From: Mesorhizobium sp. NBSH29
GTDB lineage: Bacteria; Pseudomonadota; Alphaproteobacteria; Rhizobiales; Rhizobiaceae
NCBI RefSeq assembly: GCF_015500055.1
Contig: NZ_CP045492.1
Location: forward strand, 62,001 to 126,000
Direction: 5' to 3'
Length of the DNA stretch: 64,000 bases
Shown here: positions 45,002-54,126 of the stretch, piece by piece
Layout: each line of letters opens with the position of its first letter
Position numbering within the stretch: position 1 is the stretch's first letter
Notes under the pieces: model-generated
What the model was told of the DNA's origin: nothing
The model's database searches: none
Seen by the model: the letters and a program-made list of their open reading frames with translations, nothing else
Translations under genes and position numbers: made by a program

Positions 45002-46242
45002 GAGCCGCAGTCGTTGGCCTTGTCGCGCTTGCCGCCGTTGTTAAACCTGTTGCTGCAAGCTCTGTGCCTCTGCAGCCGTATCAAATGGTACGTTCTTTAC
45101 AGCTTCTGCAGGATAAGATTGCATCGGGGGACCACGCTGCACTGCCGATGCAGACTAAGCTCCTAGAAATGATCGATGGACGTCTACGTCAGTCGAATCC
45201 GCAGGACTTTTCCGACAAGCGGAACTTTCGCGCCATGCTCATCTACGCCATGAGCGGTGGCAATCCAGCCACCATCGAGGGTGTGCTTCGCAGGCTCCCG
45301 CCGGAGCCCGCAGATAGGAAAGTGGCGGAGGGCGTTCTGAACTACCTTCGTGGCAAGCCAGGTGAAGCCCGCACCGCGCTCAATGACGTCAACCCGATGG
45401 CCGAAGTGCCTGAACTTGGCGCGTTTCTGGCACTCGTCAAAGCGTCGGTAGCTACCAACGAAGATGCCGTTTCTGCCTCGAGATTATTTGACCAGGCCCG
45501 TTTGCTAGGACCTGGCACCCTGATTGAGGAGGCTGCCCTGCGGCGTTCACTCAGTCTTGCCGTTTCACTGTCCGACGCGGAAAGATTTCTGACACTATCC
45601 AGCCAGTATGTTCGTCGCTTCCTCAACTCCCCCTATGCCAGCCAGTTTGCAGATGGCTTTGTTGACGGCGTCGTTACATTACACGTAACCGCGGACCTAT
45701 CGGCTGTTCGAAAGATCATTTCTGCCATGGAACCAGAGCAGCAGAAATTCATCTATCTTCGCATCGCTAGGCGAGGCGCGATCGATGGTTACACCACACT
45801 TTCCGCTTTCGCTTCCGAGCGTATCGAAGCCGCTTCCCAGAAAGCGGATACGGAAGCTGACCCGAGGGCTGAACTCTATTCCAGCCTTGCCGCAATCACC
45901 GGCACCGAAAATGGCGAAGTGCTGACACGGTTGCGGGGCATTGATCGCGAACGTCTATCTGAGAATGACAGGCGTTTGCTTGACGCCGCGCAGGCCGTCG
46001 CCTTCGAAATGATCGCCCAGCCAGTTGCGGCGCCAAAAGCTCTGATGCCCGAAAGGGTTGAGGCCGCCACCGTCTCTGAAGAATTGTCGCCACGTATACC
46101 ACCATCGGCGACGCATGTCGTCGCGACGAGTCCTTCGCCACCATATCAGAATGCTCCGGTCGATGCAGCCACCACTACCGCACAAGCTGCGCGAGCCAAA
46201 CTTGATGCCGTTGATAAACTTCTCGGAGCATCCGCAGAATGA
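44998..46242 (+). CDS. motC: Periplasmic motility protein MotC
   Basis: 414 residues with a signal peptide (about 1-19) and a largely helical body. MotC is specific to rhizobial-type motors; it binds the MotB linker and is needed for rotation. The protein shows features of this family: QPYQMVRSLQLLQDKIASGDHAALPMQTKLLEMIDGRLRQ near the N-terminus and the FASERIEAASQKADTEADPRAELYSSLAAI stretch. It overlaps motB and motD by 4 bp. Its chaperone MotE is encoded at 36463. Confidence 0.92.
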   Translation: MRAAVVGLVALAAVVKPVAASSVPLQPYQMVRSLQLLQDKIASGDHAALPMQTKLLEMIDGRLRQSNPQDFSDKRNFRAMLIYAMSGGNPATIEGVLRRLPPEPADRKVAEGVLNYLRGKPGEARTALNDVNPMAEVPELGAFLALVKASVATNEDAVSASRLFDQARLLGPGTLIEEAALRRSLSLAVSLSDAERFLTLSSQYVRRFLNSPYASQFADGFVDGVVTLHVTADLSAVRKIISAMEPEQQKFIYLRIARRGAIDGYTTLSAFASERIEAASQKADTEADPRAELYSSLAAITGTENGEVLTRLRGIDRERLSENDRRLLDAAQAVAFEMIAQPVAAPKALMPERVEAATVSEELSPRIPPSATHVVATSPSPPYQNAPVDAATTTAQAARAKLDAVDKLLGASAE

Positions 46243-47630
46243 CCCCTTTATTAGCCCAGGCAGGTCTAGCACTCACTTCCGTGGGAGGCAGCAATCAACG
46301 TCGCGGGGATGATAAAGGAGCAAATGTCTTCGGAGATCTGGTCAAGGCCGGCGAAAAGAGCGCCGTCGCAACGCGGCGCACCACAACGAAGGAGAACGCC
46401 GACAGGCAGCAGCTTACAGGCGAAGCATATTTATCCAATTGGGATCCTCAGACGGCGGCGGAAATAAGTTCCGTCGATCCGGCCGGAGCAGCGGAAGAGG
46501 TAGAGCACCACCCTGATCCGTCTATGCACAGCCGACCCATAAGGGCCACCGATATCGATTGGCGAGTTCCCTACAGCCCCCAAAAAAGGCCGGAAGAAAT
46601 CGCGGTAGAAGACAAAGGTCTGGCGTTGGTAGCAACGGCCCCGACGAGAGAGAAACTACTACCTCATCCGCCCGGCCAAGCAGCGGCAAGGGCCCTCCCC
46701 GCCAAAGGAGATTCCGCCGAACTGGCAGCTCTCAGCGGTAAATCCGAGGCGGTGATTTCGCCACCGGCAGCGCCGTCCCTGATGAGAGCAAGCGAGCATC
46801 ATCGTACGCAAGTCACTGCAGCAATGACTGCCGCACCAGAAAAGCAGCGCGCTGCGGCGGCTGAGAAACCGGCAAAAATGGAAAGCCGTAAGGGAATTAA
46901 TGCCGCCCCGACCGCATCCCCTACGACAACATCTGGCCTGGCAGCCGCTCCGCTTCCAGGCGACCGCACTACTCCCATCGATAGTTCCCACAGTCCGCGG
47001 ATCGCCAACCAAGAAAAGCGGCAGCCCGACGAAGACGGCCAGCCAGCCACCTCAAAGGTTACAGTGGTCGCGACCCAGACTTTGCCTGCACCCGCAGCAT
47101 CTTCGCCTGCCACCACTACGGCGGCATTCCTTGACATGTTGACCACCGATCCAAGTTGGAAAGCCCAGGCTCATACAGCCTCTGCCACACCAACAACCCA
47201 TGCCCCGTCACAACCTGTAGCATTGACAAAGATAAAAATACAACTCACTCCTGTTGAGCTGGGGATGGTAACCGCAGAACTACGCATCGCAGGAGATCAA
47301 CTTTCGGTTGAGTTGACCGCTGAGACCGCCGAAGCTCATCACCGTTTGTCGAGCGATTCCGAAACCATCCTGAAGTCGCTCCGCGCCCTCGGATACGACA
47401 TCGACAAAGTGTCGATCCAGCCTCTACAACCGGGCAGCCAGGCTGTCAGATCAGACACCGCGACCTCCTCGCAACGCGACCTCACATCTGGATTTGCGGG
47501 CAGCTCAGCCGGCGACAGGGAACAATCCGGTGCTCGTGGTAATAGTTCAGGAGGTGGAAATGAAACCAAAATGGGTGAAAATTCTGGCGCATCTTCCCGC
47601 GATCGGGCTTCTCGCGACCTCTATATTTAG
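46239..47630 (+). CDS. fliK: Flagellar hook-length control protein MotD (FliK)
   Basis: 463 residues. The first 330 are disordered and rich in Ala, Pro, Thr and Ser, as expected for a molecular ruler. The C-terminal Flg_hook domain (about 328-400) contains IKIQLTPVELGMVTAELRIAGDQLSVELTAETAEAHHRL and LRALGYDIDKVSIQPL. In Sinorhizobium this gene, first called motD, was shown to be fliK. The tail is glycine/asparagine-rich and overlaps the next gene by 71 bp in another frame. FliK measures the hook and triggers the FlhB specificity switch. Confidence 0.9.
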   Translation: MTPLLAQAGLALTSVGGSNQRRGDDKGANVFGDLVKAGEKSAVATRRTTTKENADRQQLTGEAYLSNWDPQTAAEISSVDPAGAAEEVEHHPDPSMHSRPIRATDIDWRVPYSPQKRPEEIAVEDKGLALVATAPTREKLLPHPPGQAAARALPAKGDSAELAALSGKSEAVISPPAAPSLMRASEHHRTQVTAAMTAAPEKQRAAAAEKPAKMESRKGINAAPTASPTTTSGLAAAPLPGDRTTPIDSSHSPRIANQEKRQPDEDGQPATSKVTVVATQTLPAPAASSPATTTAAFLDMLTTDPSWKAQAHTASATPTTHAPSQPVALTKIKIQLTPVELGMVTAELRIAGDQLSVELTAETAEAHHRLSSDSETILKSLRALGYDIDKVSIQPLQPGSQAVRSDTATSSQRDLTSGFAGSSAGDREQSGARGNSSGGGNETKMGENSGASSRDRASRDLYI

Positions 47631-48150
47631 CACGCCTCCACTCAGCGCCAATGCTGCAGCCAACCCCTGCGAGCGCGAGATCTTGCGTGCTGCGGATCGC
47701 TATAGCGTGCCGGTCGGTATCCTTTACGCCGTAGGTCTTACGGAGACTGGAAACAAAGGCAGTTTGCAACCTAATGCGTTGAATATAGACGGTAAACCCG
47801 TCTTTGCCCGCTCTCCGCGCGAGGCAGTTTCAACTTTCGAAGAGGCTAAGCGTAACGGTGCTAAATTCATTGATCTCGGTTGCATGCAGATCAACCACCA
47901 CTTCCATTCCCAACACTTTCGCAACGTCGCCGATATGCTCGATCCGCGTCGGAACGTCGACTATGCGGCGCGATTTCTGATCACACTGAAGGGCAAGCAC
48001 GAAAGCTGGTCGATGGCCGTCGCCCGATATCATGCCGGCCCCAACAATGACCCGGCGCAGAAGCGCTACGTGTGCCAGGTCATCACCAACATGGTGGCCA
48101 CAGGTTTTGGCAACTGGACGCCCAACGCGAGGGCGTTCTGCAACCAATAG
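47560..48150 (+). CDS. Periplasmic lytic transglycosylase (SLT family)
   Basis: 196 residues from ATG 47560, which has a near-ideal GGAGGTGGAA upstream; a longer frame from 47494 adds only out-of-phase fliK sequence. A signal peptide (about 1-32) precedes the SLT domain, with the catalytic glutamate in LYAVGLTETGNKGSLQPNALN, then LGCMQINHHFH, and the terminal VARYHAG motif. It probably opens the peptidoglycan for the rod, because FlgJ-type muramidase domains are absent from the rod-binding protein (57783). The 71-bp overlap with fliK ties its translation to the motBCD operon. Confidence 0.92.
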   Translation: MKPKWVKILAHLPAIGLLATSIFSTPPLSANAAANPCEREILRAADRYSVPVGILYAVGLTETGNKGSLQPNALNIDGKPVFARSPREAVSTFEEAKRNGAKFIDLGCMQINHHFHSQHFRNVADMLDPRRNVDYAARFLITLKGKHESWSMAVARYHAGPNNDPAQKRYVCQVITNMVATGFGNWTPNARAFCNQ

Positions 48151-48320
48151 CTGTACAGCCGGTAACCCGCTCACCATGAATTTGCTTTGCTAAGGAAAGG
48201 CATTATGGCTTTTTCTAGACTCCCAAGAAACAAGCTACAAGAAATCGCAATTGCTCCTGATTCGGCCCAAAGGTTACCCCTTCGTCACCTTATAAATTGG
48301 ACTGATTCGGGGGCGGGCCG
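48151..48320 (+). other. Non-coding leader of rem
   Basis: 170 bp without a gene. It contains TATAAA at 48291-48296, a poor -35 region, the two CTGATTCGG copies described separately, and the pair GGTAACCCG and GGTTACCCC at about 48161 and 48272. A dependence of the promoter on an activator fits the weak -35. Confidence 0.6.
48257..48310 (+). promoter_or_regulatory. Direct CTGATTCGG pair at the rem promoter (candidate VisNR site)
   Basis: CTGATTCGG at 48257-48265 and again at 48302-48310, 45 bp apart. The first lies just before the position of the -35, the second 3 bp after TAAATT. In the visN leader a copy follows TAAATT in the same way (4 bp). The extended GACTGATTCGG is shared between the two leaders. 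Known control of rem by VisNR in Sinorhizobium makes this a natural candidate site. Confidence 0.6.
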
Positions 48321-48992
48321 ATGATTGTGATCGTGGATGAGCGTGAGCTCGTTAAAGAAGGTTATTGTTCACTTTTTGATCGTGAAGGGGTTGCAAGTGC
48401 AAGCTTCGATACGAGCGAATTCGGTGAATGGGTAACGAGCGTCGCTGACGATGATCTGAGGTCGGTTCGTGCCTTCCTGATTGGCGAATGCTTAAGCGAT
48501 ATTGTATCACCCAATCGGCTGCGTGACCGCACCCGGGCACCGGTGATTGCGTTGAGCGAACAGCACACCCTTGAAAACACTCTGCGGCTATTTGAGTCCG
48601 GCGTCGACGACGTCATTCGCAAACCTGTTCACATCCGCGAGATCCTGGCGCGCATTGCAGCCATCCGTCGGCGTGCCTCGCAAGAGGAAGCTCCGTTCGT
48701 CAAGGTCGGGGCGATGTCAATCTTCATGGATGGCCGCGACCCCGAGATCAACGGCGAGCCGCTACCTCTTCCCCGCCGCGAACGTCGGATCCTCGAATAT
48801 TTAGCGAACAACAGCGGGCGACGGGTCACCAAGACGCAGGTATTCAACGCGATCTATGGCATTTTCGACGAAGAAGTCGAAGAGAATGTAGTTGAGAGCC
48901 ACATTTCCAAGCTGCGCAAAAAACTGCGCGAAAAGATCGGCTTCGATCCCATCGATTCCAAAAGGTTTCTCGGTTATCGGCTCATCATCTGA
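48321..48992 (+). CDS. rem: OmpR-type motility activator Rem
   Basis: 223 residues, the length of Sinorhizobium Rem. The N-terminal receiver-like domain ([23 protein letters not shown]) keeps the fold, but the first acidic residues and phosphoacceptor position are atypical, as known for Rem, which seems to act without phosphorylation. The C-terminal winged helix is clear: [33 protein letters not shown] and [19 protein letters not shown]. Rem activates flagellar and motility operons in exponential growth. Six promoters in this window share a two-half-site element of the kind that OmpR/PhoB proteins bind. Confidence 0.95.
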   Translation: MIVIVDERELVKEGYCSLFDREGVASASFDTSEFGEWVTSVADDDLRSVRAFLIGECLSDIVSPNRLRDRTRAPVIALSEQHTLENTLRLFESGVDDVIRKPVHIREILARIAAIRRRASQEEAPFVKVGAMSIFMDGRDPEINGEPLPLPRRERRILEYLANNSGRRVTKTQVFNAIYGIFDEEVEENVVESHISKLRKKLREKIGFDPIDSKRFLGYRLII

Positions 48993-49025
48993 TGAAGACG
49001 CACGGCCATGCCGTCTGCTCAAAGA

Positions 49026-49056
49026 TCAGCCTCGCGCAAGTCAAAACATCTACCCT
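49026..49056 (+). promoter_or_regulatory. Candidate Rem box and -10 of the flgE operon
   Basis: TCAG, 7 bp, CAAG (within CGCGCAAG at 49033-49040), 10 bp, then TACCCT at 49051-49056, 36 bp before the flgE start. It lies in the 100-bp gap between rem and flgE. Confidence 0.65.
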
Positions 49057-49092
49057 CATGATCTGGCGCAAGGGGCCTGAGGAGATTTTTCG

Positions 49093-50346
49093 ATGAGCTT
49101 GTATGGAATGATGCGCACCGGCGTATCCGGTATGAATGCGCAGGCCAACCGCCTGTCGACCACCGCAGATAACATCGCGAATTCCGGCACCACCGGCTAC
49201 AAGCGCGCCAGCACTGAGTTTTCCTCGCTGATCATCCCGAATTCTACCGGGAACTACACATCGGGCGGCGTCACCACAGACATCCGCTATTCGACATCAC
49301 AGCAGGGCGACCTGCGCTATACCACATCGTCGAGCGACCTTGCCGTCAACGGCGACGGCTTCTTCGTCGTCCAGAACCCGAGTGGTTCGCCGTTCCTTAC
49401 TCGGGCAGGCTCGTTCGTTCCGGATGCGCAGGGACGCCTAGTCAACGCCGCCGGCTTTTACCTGATGGGTTATAACTTCGCCAATGGCACGCCCAGCGCT
49501 GTAGCCAACGGTTTTGGCGGTCTTGAGGCTGTAAAGATATCGCAGAACGAACTCACGGCCACCGCATCAACCAACGGCGTGTTCACGGCAAATCTGCCGT
49601 CAAATGCACCTATTGTGCCGGCTGCCGACCTGCCGTCTTCCAACGCGGCTTCTGCCACCCATTCAGCCAAATCGTCACTCGTCGTCTACGATAATCTCGG
49701 CGGTGAGGTCATTCTGGATATCTATTTCACCAAGACCGCTGCCAATAGCTGGGAAGTCGCCGTTTACAACCAGGCCGACGCGGCGCCGTCAACATCATTC
49801 CCTTACACCGGTGCAGCACTTTCGACCCAGGCTATGACATTCGACCCGACTACCGGCCAGTTGACTGGCGGCGGCACCTTGACGATCCCTGTCCCAGGCG
49901 GCGCATCTATGAGCCTCGATCTCAGCAAGACGACACAGCTTGCAACCACTTATACGGTTCTGGAGCCCAAGGTGAACGGCAACGCGCCAAGCGGCATCGA
50001 CAAAATCGAGATAAGCGGCGACGGCACCATTTACGCGCAATACGAAAACGGCTCGTTCAAGGCGCTCTATCGCATCCCTATCGCCACCGTTCAAAGCCCC
50101 GACCAATTGGCGGTTCTGCCCGGCAACGTCTTCTCGCAAAGCAGTGACTCCGGTTCCATCCGGGTCGGCTTTGCCAATGAAGGCGGAATGGGCTCTGTAG
50201 TTTCGGGTGCGCTCGAAAACTCCAATGTCGATATCGCTGAGGAACTCACCAATATGATCGAGTCCCAGCGCACCTACACCGCCAATTCGAAAGTGTTCCA
50301 GACCGGTGCCGATCTCATGGACATTCTCGTCAACCTCAAAAGGTAG
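49093..50346 (+). CDS. flgE: Flagellar hook protein FlgE
   Basis: 417 residues. The N-terminal axial motif (SGMNAQANRLSTTADNIANSGTTGYKRASTEFSSLI) and C-terminal GALENSNVDIAEELTNMIESQRTYTANSKVFQTGADLMDILVNLKR flank a long middle domain, FlgE-like and longer than FlgF or FlgG. It forms the hook. A GAGGAG ribosome binding site precedes the start. It is the first gene of the operon flgE-flgK-flgL-flaF-flbT-flgD-fliQ, 100 bp after rem. Confidence 0.97.
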   Translation: MSLYGMMRTGVSGMNAQANRLSTTADNIANSGTTGYKRASTEFSSLIIPNSTGNYTSGGVTTDIRYSTSQQGDLRYTTSSSDLAVNGDGFFVVQNPSGSPFLTRAGSFVPDAQGRLVNAAGFYLMGYNFANGTPSAVANGFGGLEAVKISQNELTATASTNGVFTANLPSNAPIVPAADLPSSNAASATHSAKSSLVVYDNLGGEVILDIYFTKTAANSWEVAVYNQADAAPSTSFPYTGAALSTQAMTFDPTTGQLTGGGTLTIPVPGGASMSLDLSKTTQLATTYTVLEPKVNGNAPSGIDKIEISGDGTIYAQYENGSFKALYRIPIATVQSPDQLAVLPGNVFSQSSDSGSIRVGFANEGGMGSVVSGALENSNVDIAEELTNMIESQRTYTANSKVFQTGADLMDILVNLKR

Positions 50347-50384
50347 GCCGTCAGTTGAATGAGTCAGCCCGGGAAAGTTAAACA

Positions 50385-51845
50385 ATGTCGCTGACATCAG
50401 CCCTGAGTATCGCACAATCGGCGTTGTTGAACACATCGCGGCAGACAAGTGTCGTCTCGCGCAACATCGCCGATGCGTCGAACCCGGACTACTCACGGCG
50501 CATCGCGGTCGTTTCGTCTTCCGCGCCGGGCGCACGCGTTGTCGAGATTCAGCGAGCCGTCAACGATCAGCTCTTTCGTCGCAATCTAGCAGCGACATCC
50601 TCTTGGCAGGGTCAAAGCACGCTGCTTGCGGGACTGGATACGCTCAAGACGTCGGTCAATGGCGTCGACAGCGCTTCGTCCCCTGCAACCCTCATTGGTA
50701 AATTGCAGGAGGCTTTGCATCTCTATTCCTCAACGCCTTCAAACCGTACATTGGCAGAAAACGCCATTGAGGCAGCACGACAGGTTGTCCGCGGGCTAAA
50801 CGACGGTTCTGAAGCGCTCCAGACTTTTCGCACGCAGGCTGATCAGCAGATCGCCGCGTCTGTCGCAGACCTCAACCAGTTACTCGCCCAGTTTCATGAT
50901 GCAAACAAGGAAGTCGTCGCCGGAACGCGCGCCGGTCGCGACGTCTCGGAATCCCTCGACAAGCGCGATTCACTTCTAAAGAAAATCTCCGAACACGTCC
51001 CCGTCTCAACCGTCACGCGCGGCGACAACGACATGGTCGTTATGTCCAAGGACGGCGCCATGCTTTACGAAGCGGTGCCGCGAACGGTCACCTTCCAGCC
51101 GCTCGCCGGATATTCCGCGGGCTCGACCGGCAACGGTGTGTACGTCGACGGCGTCCGGATCGCTGGCGGCAATGGCGCCAACACCGACGCGGCTGGTGAT
51201 ATCGCCGGGCTTATCCAGTTGCGCGACACTGTTGCTCCGACAATGCAGCGGCAGCTTGATGAGATCGCGCGCGGTCTGGTTACCGCTTTTGCTGAATCCG
51301 ATCCTTCGGGTGTCCAGTCGCCTATGGCCGGCCTCTTTACCTGGCCTGGCGCTCCAGCCGTCCCGGCTGCCGGCGCGCTCGTAAACGGGCTTGGGGGATC
51401 AATCACTGTTAATGCGGCGATGGACAGTTCTCAGGCTGGCAATCCTGAACTGTTGCGCGATGGCGGCGCCAATGGAGCAGCCTATGTTTGGAATACCACC
51501 GGTGGCGCTTCCTATTCCGAACTGCTGATCTCCTTCGGTGGCAAGCTCGACACGCCAATGACCTTCGATCCCGCAGCCGCAATCGGCAGCAATGCGACCA
51601 TCGGGACCTACTCCACCAACTCCATCAGCTGGCTTGAAGGTCTCCGCAAAGAAGCGTCTAGCGCTGCTAACACCAAGAGTGCCATGCTGATGCACACAGC
51701 CGAAGCGCTTTCCAACGAAACCGGTGTGAACATCGATTACGAAATGTCCCTGCTTCTTGACTTGGAACACTCCTACCAAGCTTCAGCGCGTCTGATGAAG
51801 GCGGTCGACGACATGCTCTCTGCGCTCTTGGCAGCGGTGAGATAG
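50385..51845 (+). CDS. flgK: Hook-filament junction protein FlgK
   Basis: 486 residues. The N-terminal junction motif is QSALLNTSRQTSVVSRNIADASNPDYSRRIAVV, and the C-terminus NETGVNIDYEMSLLLDLEHSYQASARLMKAVDDMLSALL is the FlgK end. The family forms HAP1 at the hook tip. It is 38 bp after flgE and 4 bp before flgL. Confidence 0.96.
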   Translation: MSLTSALSIAQSALLNTSRQTSVVSRNIADASNPDYSRRIAVVSSSAPGARVVEIQRAVNDQLFRRNLAATSSWQGQSTLLAGLDTLKTSVNGVDSASSPATLIGKLQEALHLYSSTPSNRTLAENAIEAARQVVRGLNDGSEALQTFRTQADQQIAASVADLNQLLAQFHDANKEVVAGTRAGRDVSESLDKRDSLLKKISEHVPVSTVTRGDNDMVVMSKDGAMLYEAVPRTVTFQPLAGYSAGSTGNGVYVDGVRIAGGNGANTDAAGDIAGLIQLRDTVAPTMQRQLDEIARGLVTAFAESDPSGVQSPMAGLFTWPGAPAVPAAGALVNGLGGSITVNAAMDSSQAGNPELLRDGGANGAAYVWNTTGGASYSELLISFGGKLDTPMTFDPAAAIGSNATIGTYSTNSISWLEGLRKEASSAANTKSAMLMHTAEALSNETGVNIDYEMSLLLDLEHSYQASARLMKAVDDMLSALLAAVR

Positions 51846-51849
51846 CTTC

Positions 51850-52899
51850 ATGAAAGCTTCCTTCGTCTCATCTTCCGCCGTCTCCAACGCGATGCGTTAC
51901 CAGATCGGTCGCTTGCAGGCAGATCTGGTAAAGGGTCAGAAGGAAGTCTCCACGGGGCGCGTAGCCGACACTGGTCTGGCACTTGGCACCCGCACAGGTC
52001 AGGCGGTTTCTTTAAATCGTGACCTCGACCGTCTCCAGGGCATCATCGATTCCAACGGTTTGGTGAAATCGCGCCTTTCAGCCACCCAGAATTCCCTTTC
52101 CCAGATCGCCAGCGCGGCCCAATCTTTCCTCGGCACCCTGACAGCAAGCACATCCGGCGATGCCGGCTCGACAGTCACACTGACCGACGCCAAGGGCACG
52201 TTGAACGCCCTCACGTCGATCATTAATACCAGCCTCAACGGTGAGTATCTTTTCGCCGGCATCAATACGGATGTTAAGCCGCTCGACGATTTCAGCGCAC
52301 CGGGATCAATTGCCAAGGCAGCGTTCAATACCGCCTTCCAGGGGCATTTCGGCTTCACCCAGTCCGATCCGTTGGCCGGCGGCATCACCACTGCTCAGAT
52401 GGACAATTTTCTGACAACCGTAGTCGAGCCGCAATTTCTCGGCGCCGGCTGGCAGGGATCCTGGTCCAATGCCACAGATCAGAAGATCGTAAGCCGAATT
52501 GCACTCAATGAGACCGCCGACACTTCTGTCAGCGCCAACAATGCTGGCGTCCGCAAGCTTGCGATGGCTGCGGCATCAATCAGCGCCCTCTTTACCGCCG
52601 AAATGTCAGACGCTGCCAAGAAGGCGATCATCGGTCGCTCCCTGGGTCTGGTTGGCGAAGCCATCGCCAATCTCTCTACCGAACAGTCGCAAGCCGGCAT
52701 TGCCGAGAACCGAGTAAAGAACGCCAGTGACCGCATTGAAATGCAGGTCAATCTGTTCAAGCGCAACATTCTAGACATGGAAGGCGTGGACCCCTACGAG
52801 ACCTCCAACCGTGTTTCCACCTTGCTGACCCAGATCGAAACTTCCTACGCGCTTACAGCGCGTATTCGGCAACTGAGCCTGCTCAAATTCCTGCCCTGA
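51850..52899 (+). CDS. flgL: Hook-filament junction protein FlgL
   Basis: 349 residues with the flagellin-like N-terminus (SSSAVSNAMRYQIGRLQADLVKGQKEVSTGRVADTGLALG) and C-terminal MEGVDPYETSNRVSTLLTQIETSYALTARIRQLSLLKFLP. HAP3 joins FlgK to the filament. Rhizobial FlgL has this length. It is co-directional with flgK and followed by flaF after 23 bp. Confidence 0.95.
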   Translation: MKASFVSSSAVSNAMRYQIGRLQADLVKGQKEVSTGRVADTGLALGTRTGQAVSLNRDLDRLQGIIDSNGLVKSRLSATQNSLSQIASAAQSFLGTLTASTSGDAGSTVTLTDAKGTLNALTSIINTSLNGEYLFAGINTDVKPLDDFSAPGSIAKAAFNTAFQGHFGFTQSDPLAGGITTAQMDNFLTTVVEPQFLGAGWQGSWSNATDQKIVSRIALNETADTSVSANNAGVRKLAMAAASISALFTAEMSDAAKKAIIGRSLGLVGEAIANLSTEQSQAGIAENRVKNASDRIEMQVNLFKRNILDMEGVDPYETSNRVSTLLTQIETSYALTARIRQLSLLKFLP

Positions 52900-52922
52900 C
52901 GGCGCCAAACAGCGGAACCGAC

Positions 52923-53270
52923 ATGTACCAGTTTTCATATGCCGACATTCAGACCGACTCCGTCGCTGACGCACGCGATCGCGAGCGACAGTTGCTGACC
53001 CGATCCATCGACCTTCTGATCGCTGCGCGCGAAGTGGGGCCAGACTCCATGCAGGCCATCGAGGCGGTGCATTTCATGAACAAGGTCTGGACAGCGTTCG
53101 TCGAAGACCTCGGAAGCTCCGACAATGAATTCCCAACTGAACTGCGCGCCAATCTCATCTCGATCGCCCTTTGGCTTCTGCGTGAATGCGAGGAAGTACG
53201 CCAGGGGCGCTCCAATAACTTCGAGGGTCTGATTGAAGTGTCACAGATCATTCGCGATGGCATCCAATGA
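52923..53270 (+). CDS. flaF: Flagellin synthesis regulator FlaF
   Basis: 115 residues of the FlaF family: [65 protein letters not shown]. In Caulobacter and Brucella FlaF acts with FlbT on flagellin: FlaF promotes translation or secretion, FlbT represses. It overlaps flbT by 4 bp, the usual flaF-flbT arrangement. Confidence 0.96.
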   Translation: MYQFSYADIQTDSVADARDRERQLLTRSIDLLIAAREVGPDSMQAIEAVHFMNKVWTAFVEDLGSSDNEFPTELRANLISIALWLLRECEEVRQGRSNNFEGLIEVSQIIRDGIQ

Positions 53271-53704
53271 AAAACACGCTGAAAATCACGCTGAAACCAA
53301 ACGAGAAAGTATACGTCAACGGGGCTGTCATCCGGGCGGACCGGAAGGTGTCGCTCGAATTTCTCAACGATGTGCAGTTTCTGCTGGAAAACCATGTTCT
53401 GCAGCCCGAAGACGCCGACACGCCGCTCCGCCAGCTTTACTTCATCGTTCAGGTGATGCTGATGAACCCCGGTGACGCCGACAGCGCGCGCGCCATGTTC
53501 CGCAAATCGCTACCGCTGCTTCTGGCCAGCTTTAATGACCACCAGATCCGAGCGTCGTTGAAAGATGTCGACAGGCTGGTCAGCGAGGGTCAGGTTTTTG
53601 AAGCATTGAAATCGATCCGCACGCTTTATCGCATCGAAGAAGCAGTTCTTGCCAAAAGCGCCGAAAACTATCAGCCGCCCTATGCAATTGCGGTAGGAGA
53701 ATAA
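53267..53704 (+). CDS. flbT: Flagellin mRNA regulator FlbT
   Basis: 145 residues of the FlbT family: [66 protein letters not shown]. In Caulobacter FlbT binds the 5' leader of flagellin mRNA and promotes its decay when assembly stalls. In Brucella it can activate. Its two likely targets, the flagellin genes at 39174 and 40408, have leaders with inverted repeats. Confidence 0.96.
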   Translation: MKNTLKITLKPNEKVYVNGAVIRADRKVSLEFLNDVQFLLENHVLQPEDADTPLRQLYFIVQVMLMNPGDADSARAMFRKSLPLLLASFNDHQIRASLKDVDRLVSEGQVFEALKSIRTLYRIEEAVLAKSAENYQPPYAIAVGE

Positions 53705-53709
53705 ATCTC

Positions 53710-54126
53710 ATGAACGTTCCAAACATTTCATTCCAGAAGCCACTTCCGGTAGGTGTGAACGCGACTGACCAGAAGTCCAAGACCTCAGTCGACTACGATT
53801 CGTTTCTTAAACTCTTGGTTGCCGAAATGAAAAACCAAGACCCTACCAGTCCGATGGAATCGACCGATTACGTCGCTCAGCTCGCCACGTTTTCGCAGGT
53901 TGAACAATCGGTTCAGGTCAACCGGAAGCTCGACCAGATCCTGCAGGCCTCGTCACTAGCTCAGGCCGACGCTCTGATTGGCCGCGACATAACCTCAGCC
54001 GATGGCAAAATGTCTGGCACTGTGATGGAAGTGAAACTCAAGGCAGACGGCATCGTTGCCATCCTCGCTGGCGGAAAGGAAGTTCCCATCACGCCAGGTG
54101 TGTCGATCCGCTCAGCCAATCTATGA
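53710..54126 (+). CDS. flgD: Hook cap protein FlgD (short form)
   Basis: 138 residues. The conserved N-terminal half is present: VDYDSFLKLLVAEMKNQDPTSPMESTDYVAQLATFSQVEQSVQVNRKLDQIL, followed by DALIGRDITSADGKMSGTVMEVKL. The FlgD immunoglobulin-like C-terminal domain of larger homologues (over 220 residues) is missing, as in Sinorhizobium FlgD. The cap guides hook assembly. Overlaps fliQ by 4 bp. Confidence 0.94.
   Translation: MNVPNISFQKPLPVGVNATDQKSKTSVDYDSFLKLLVAEMKNQDPTSPMESTDYVAQLATFSQVEQSVQVNRKLDQILQASSLAQADALIGRDITSADGKMSGTVMEVKLKADGIVAILAGGKEVPITPGVSIRSANL

Noticed and set aside
49795-50535. 246-residue open frame on the minus strand
   Set aside because: Spans antisense of flgE and flgK, with no recognisable domain.
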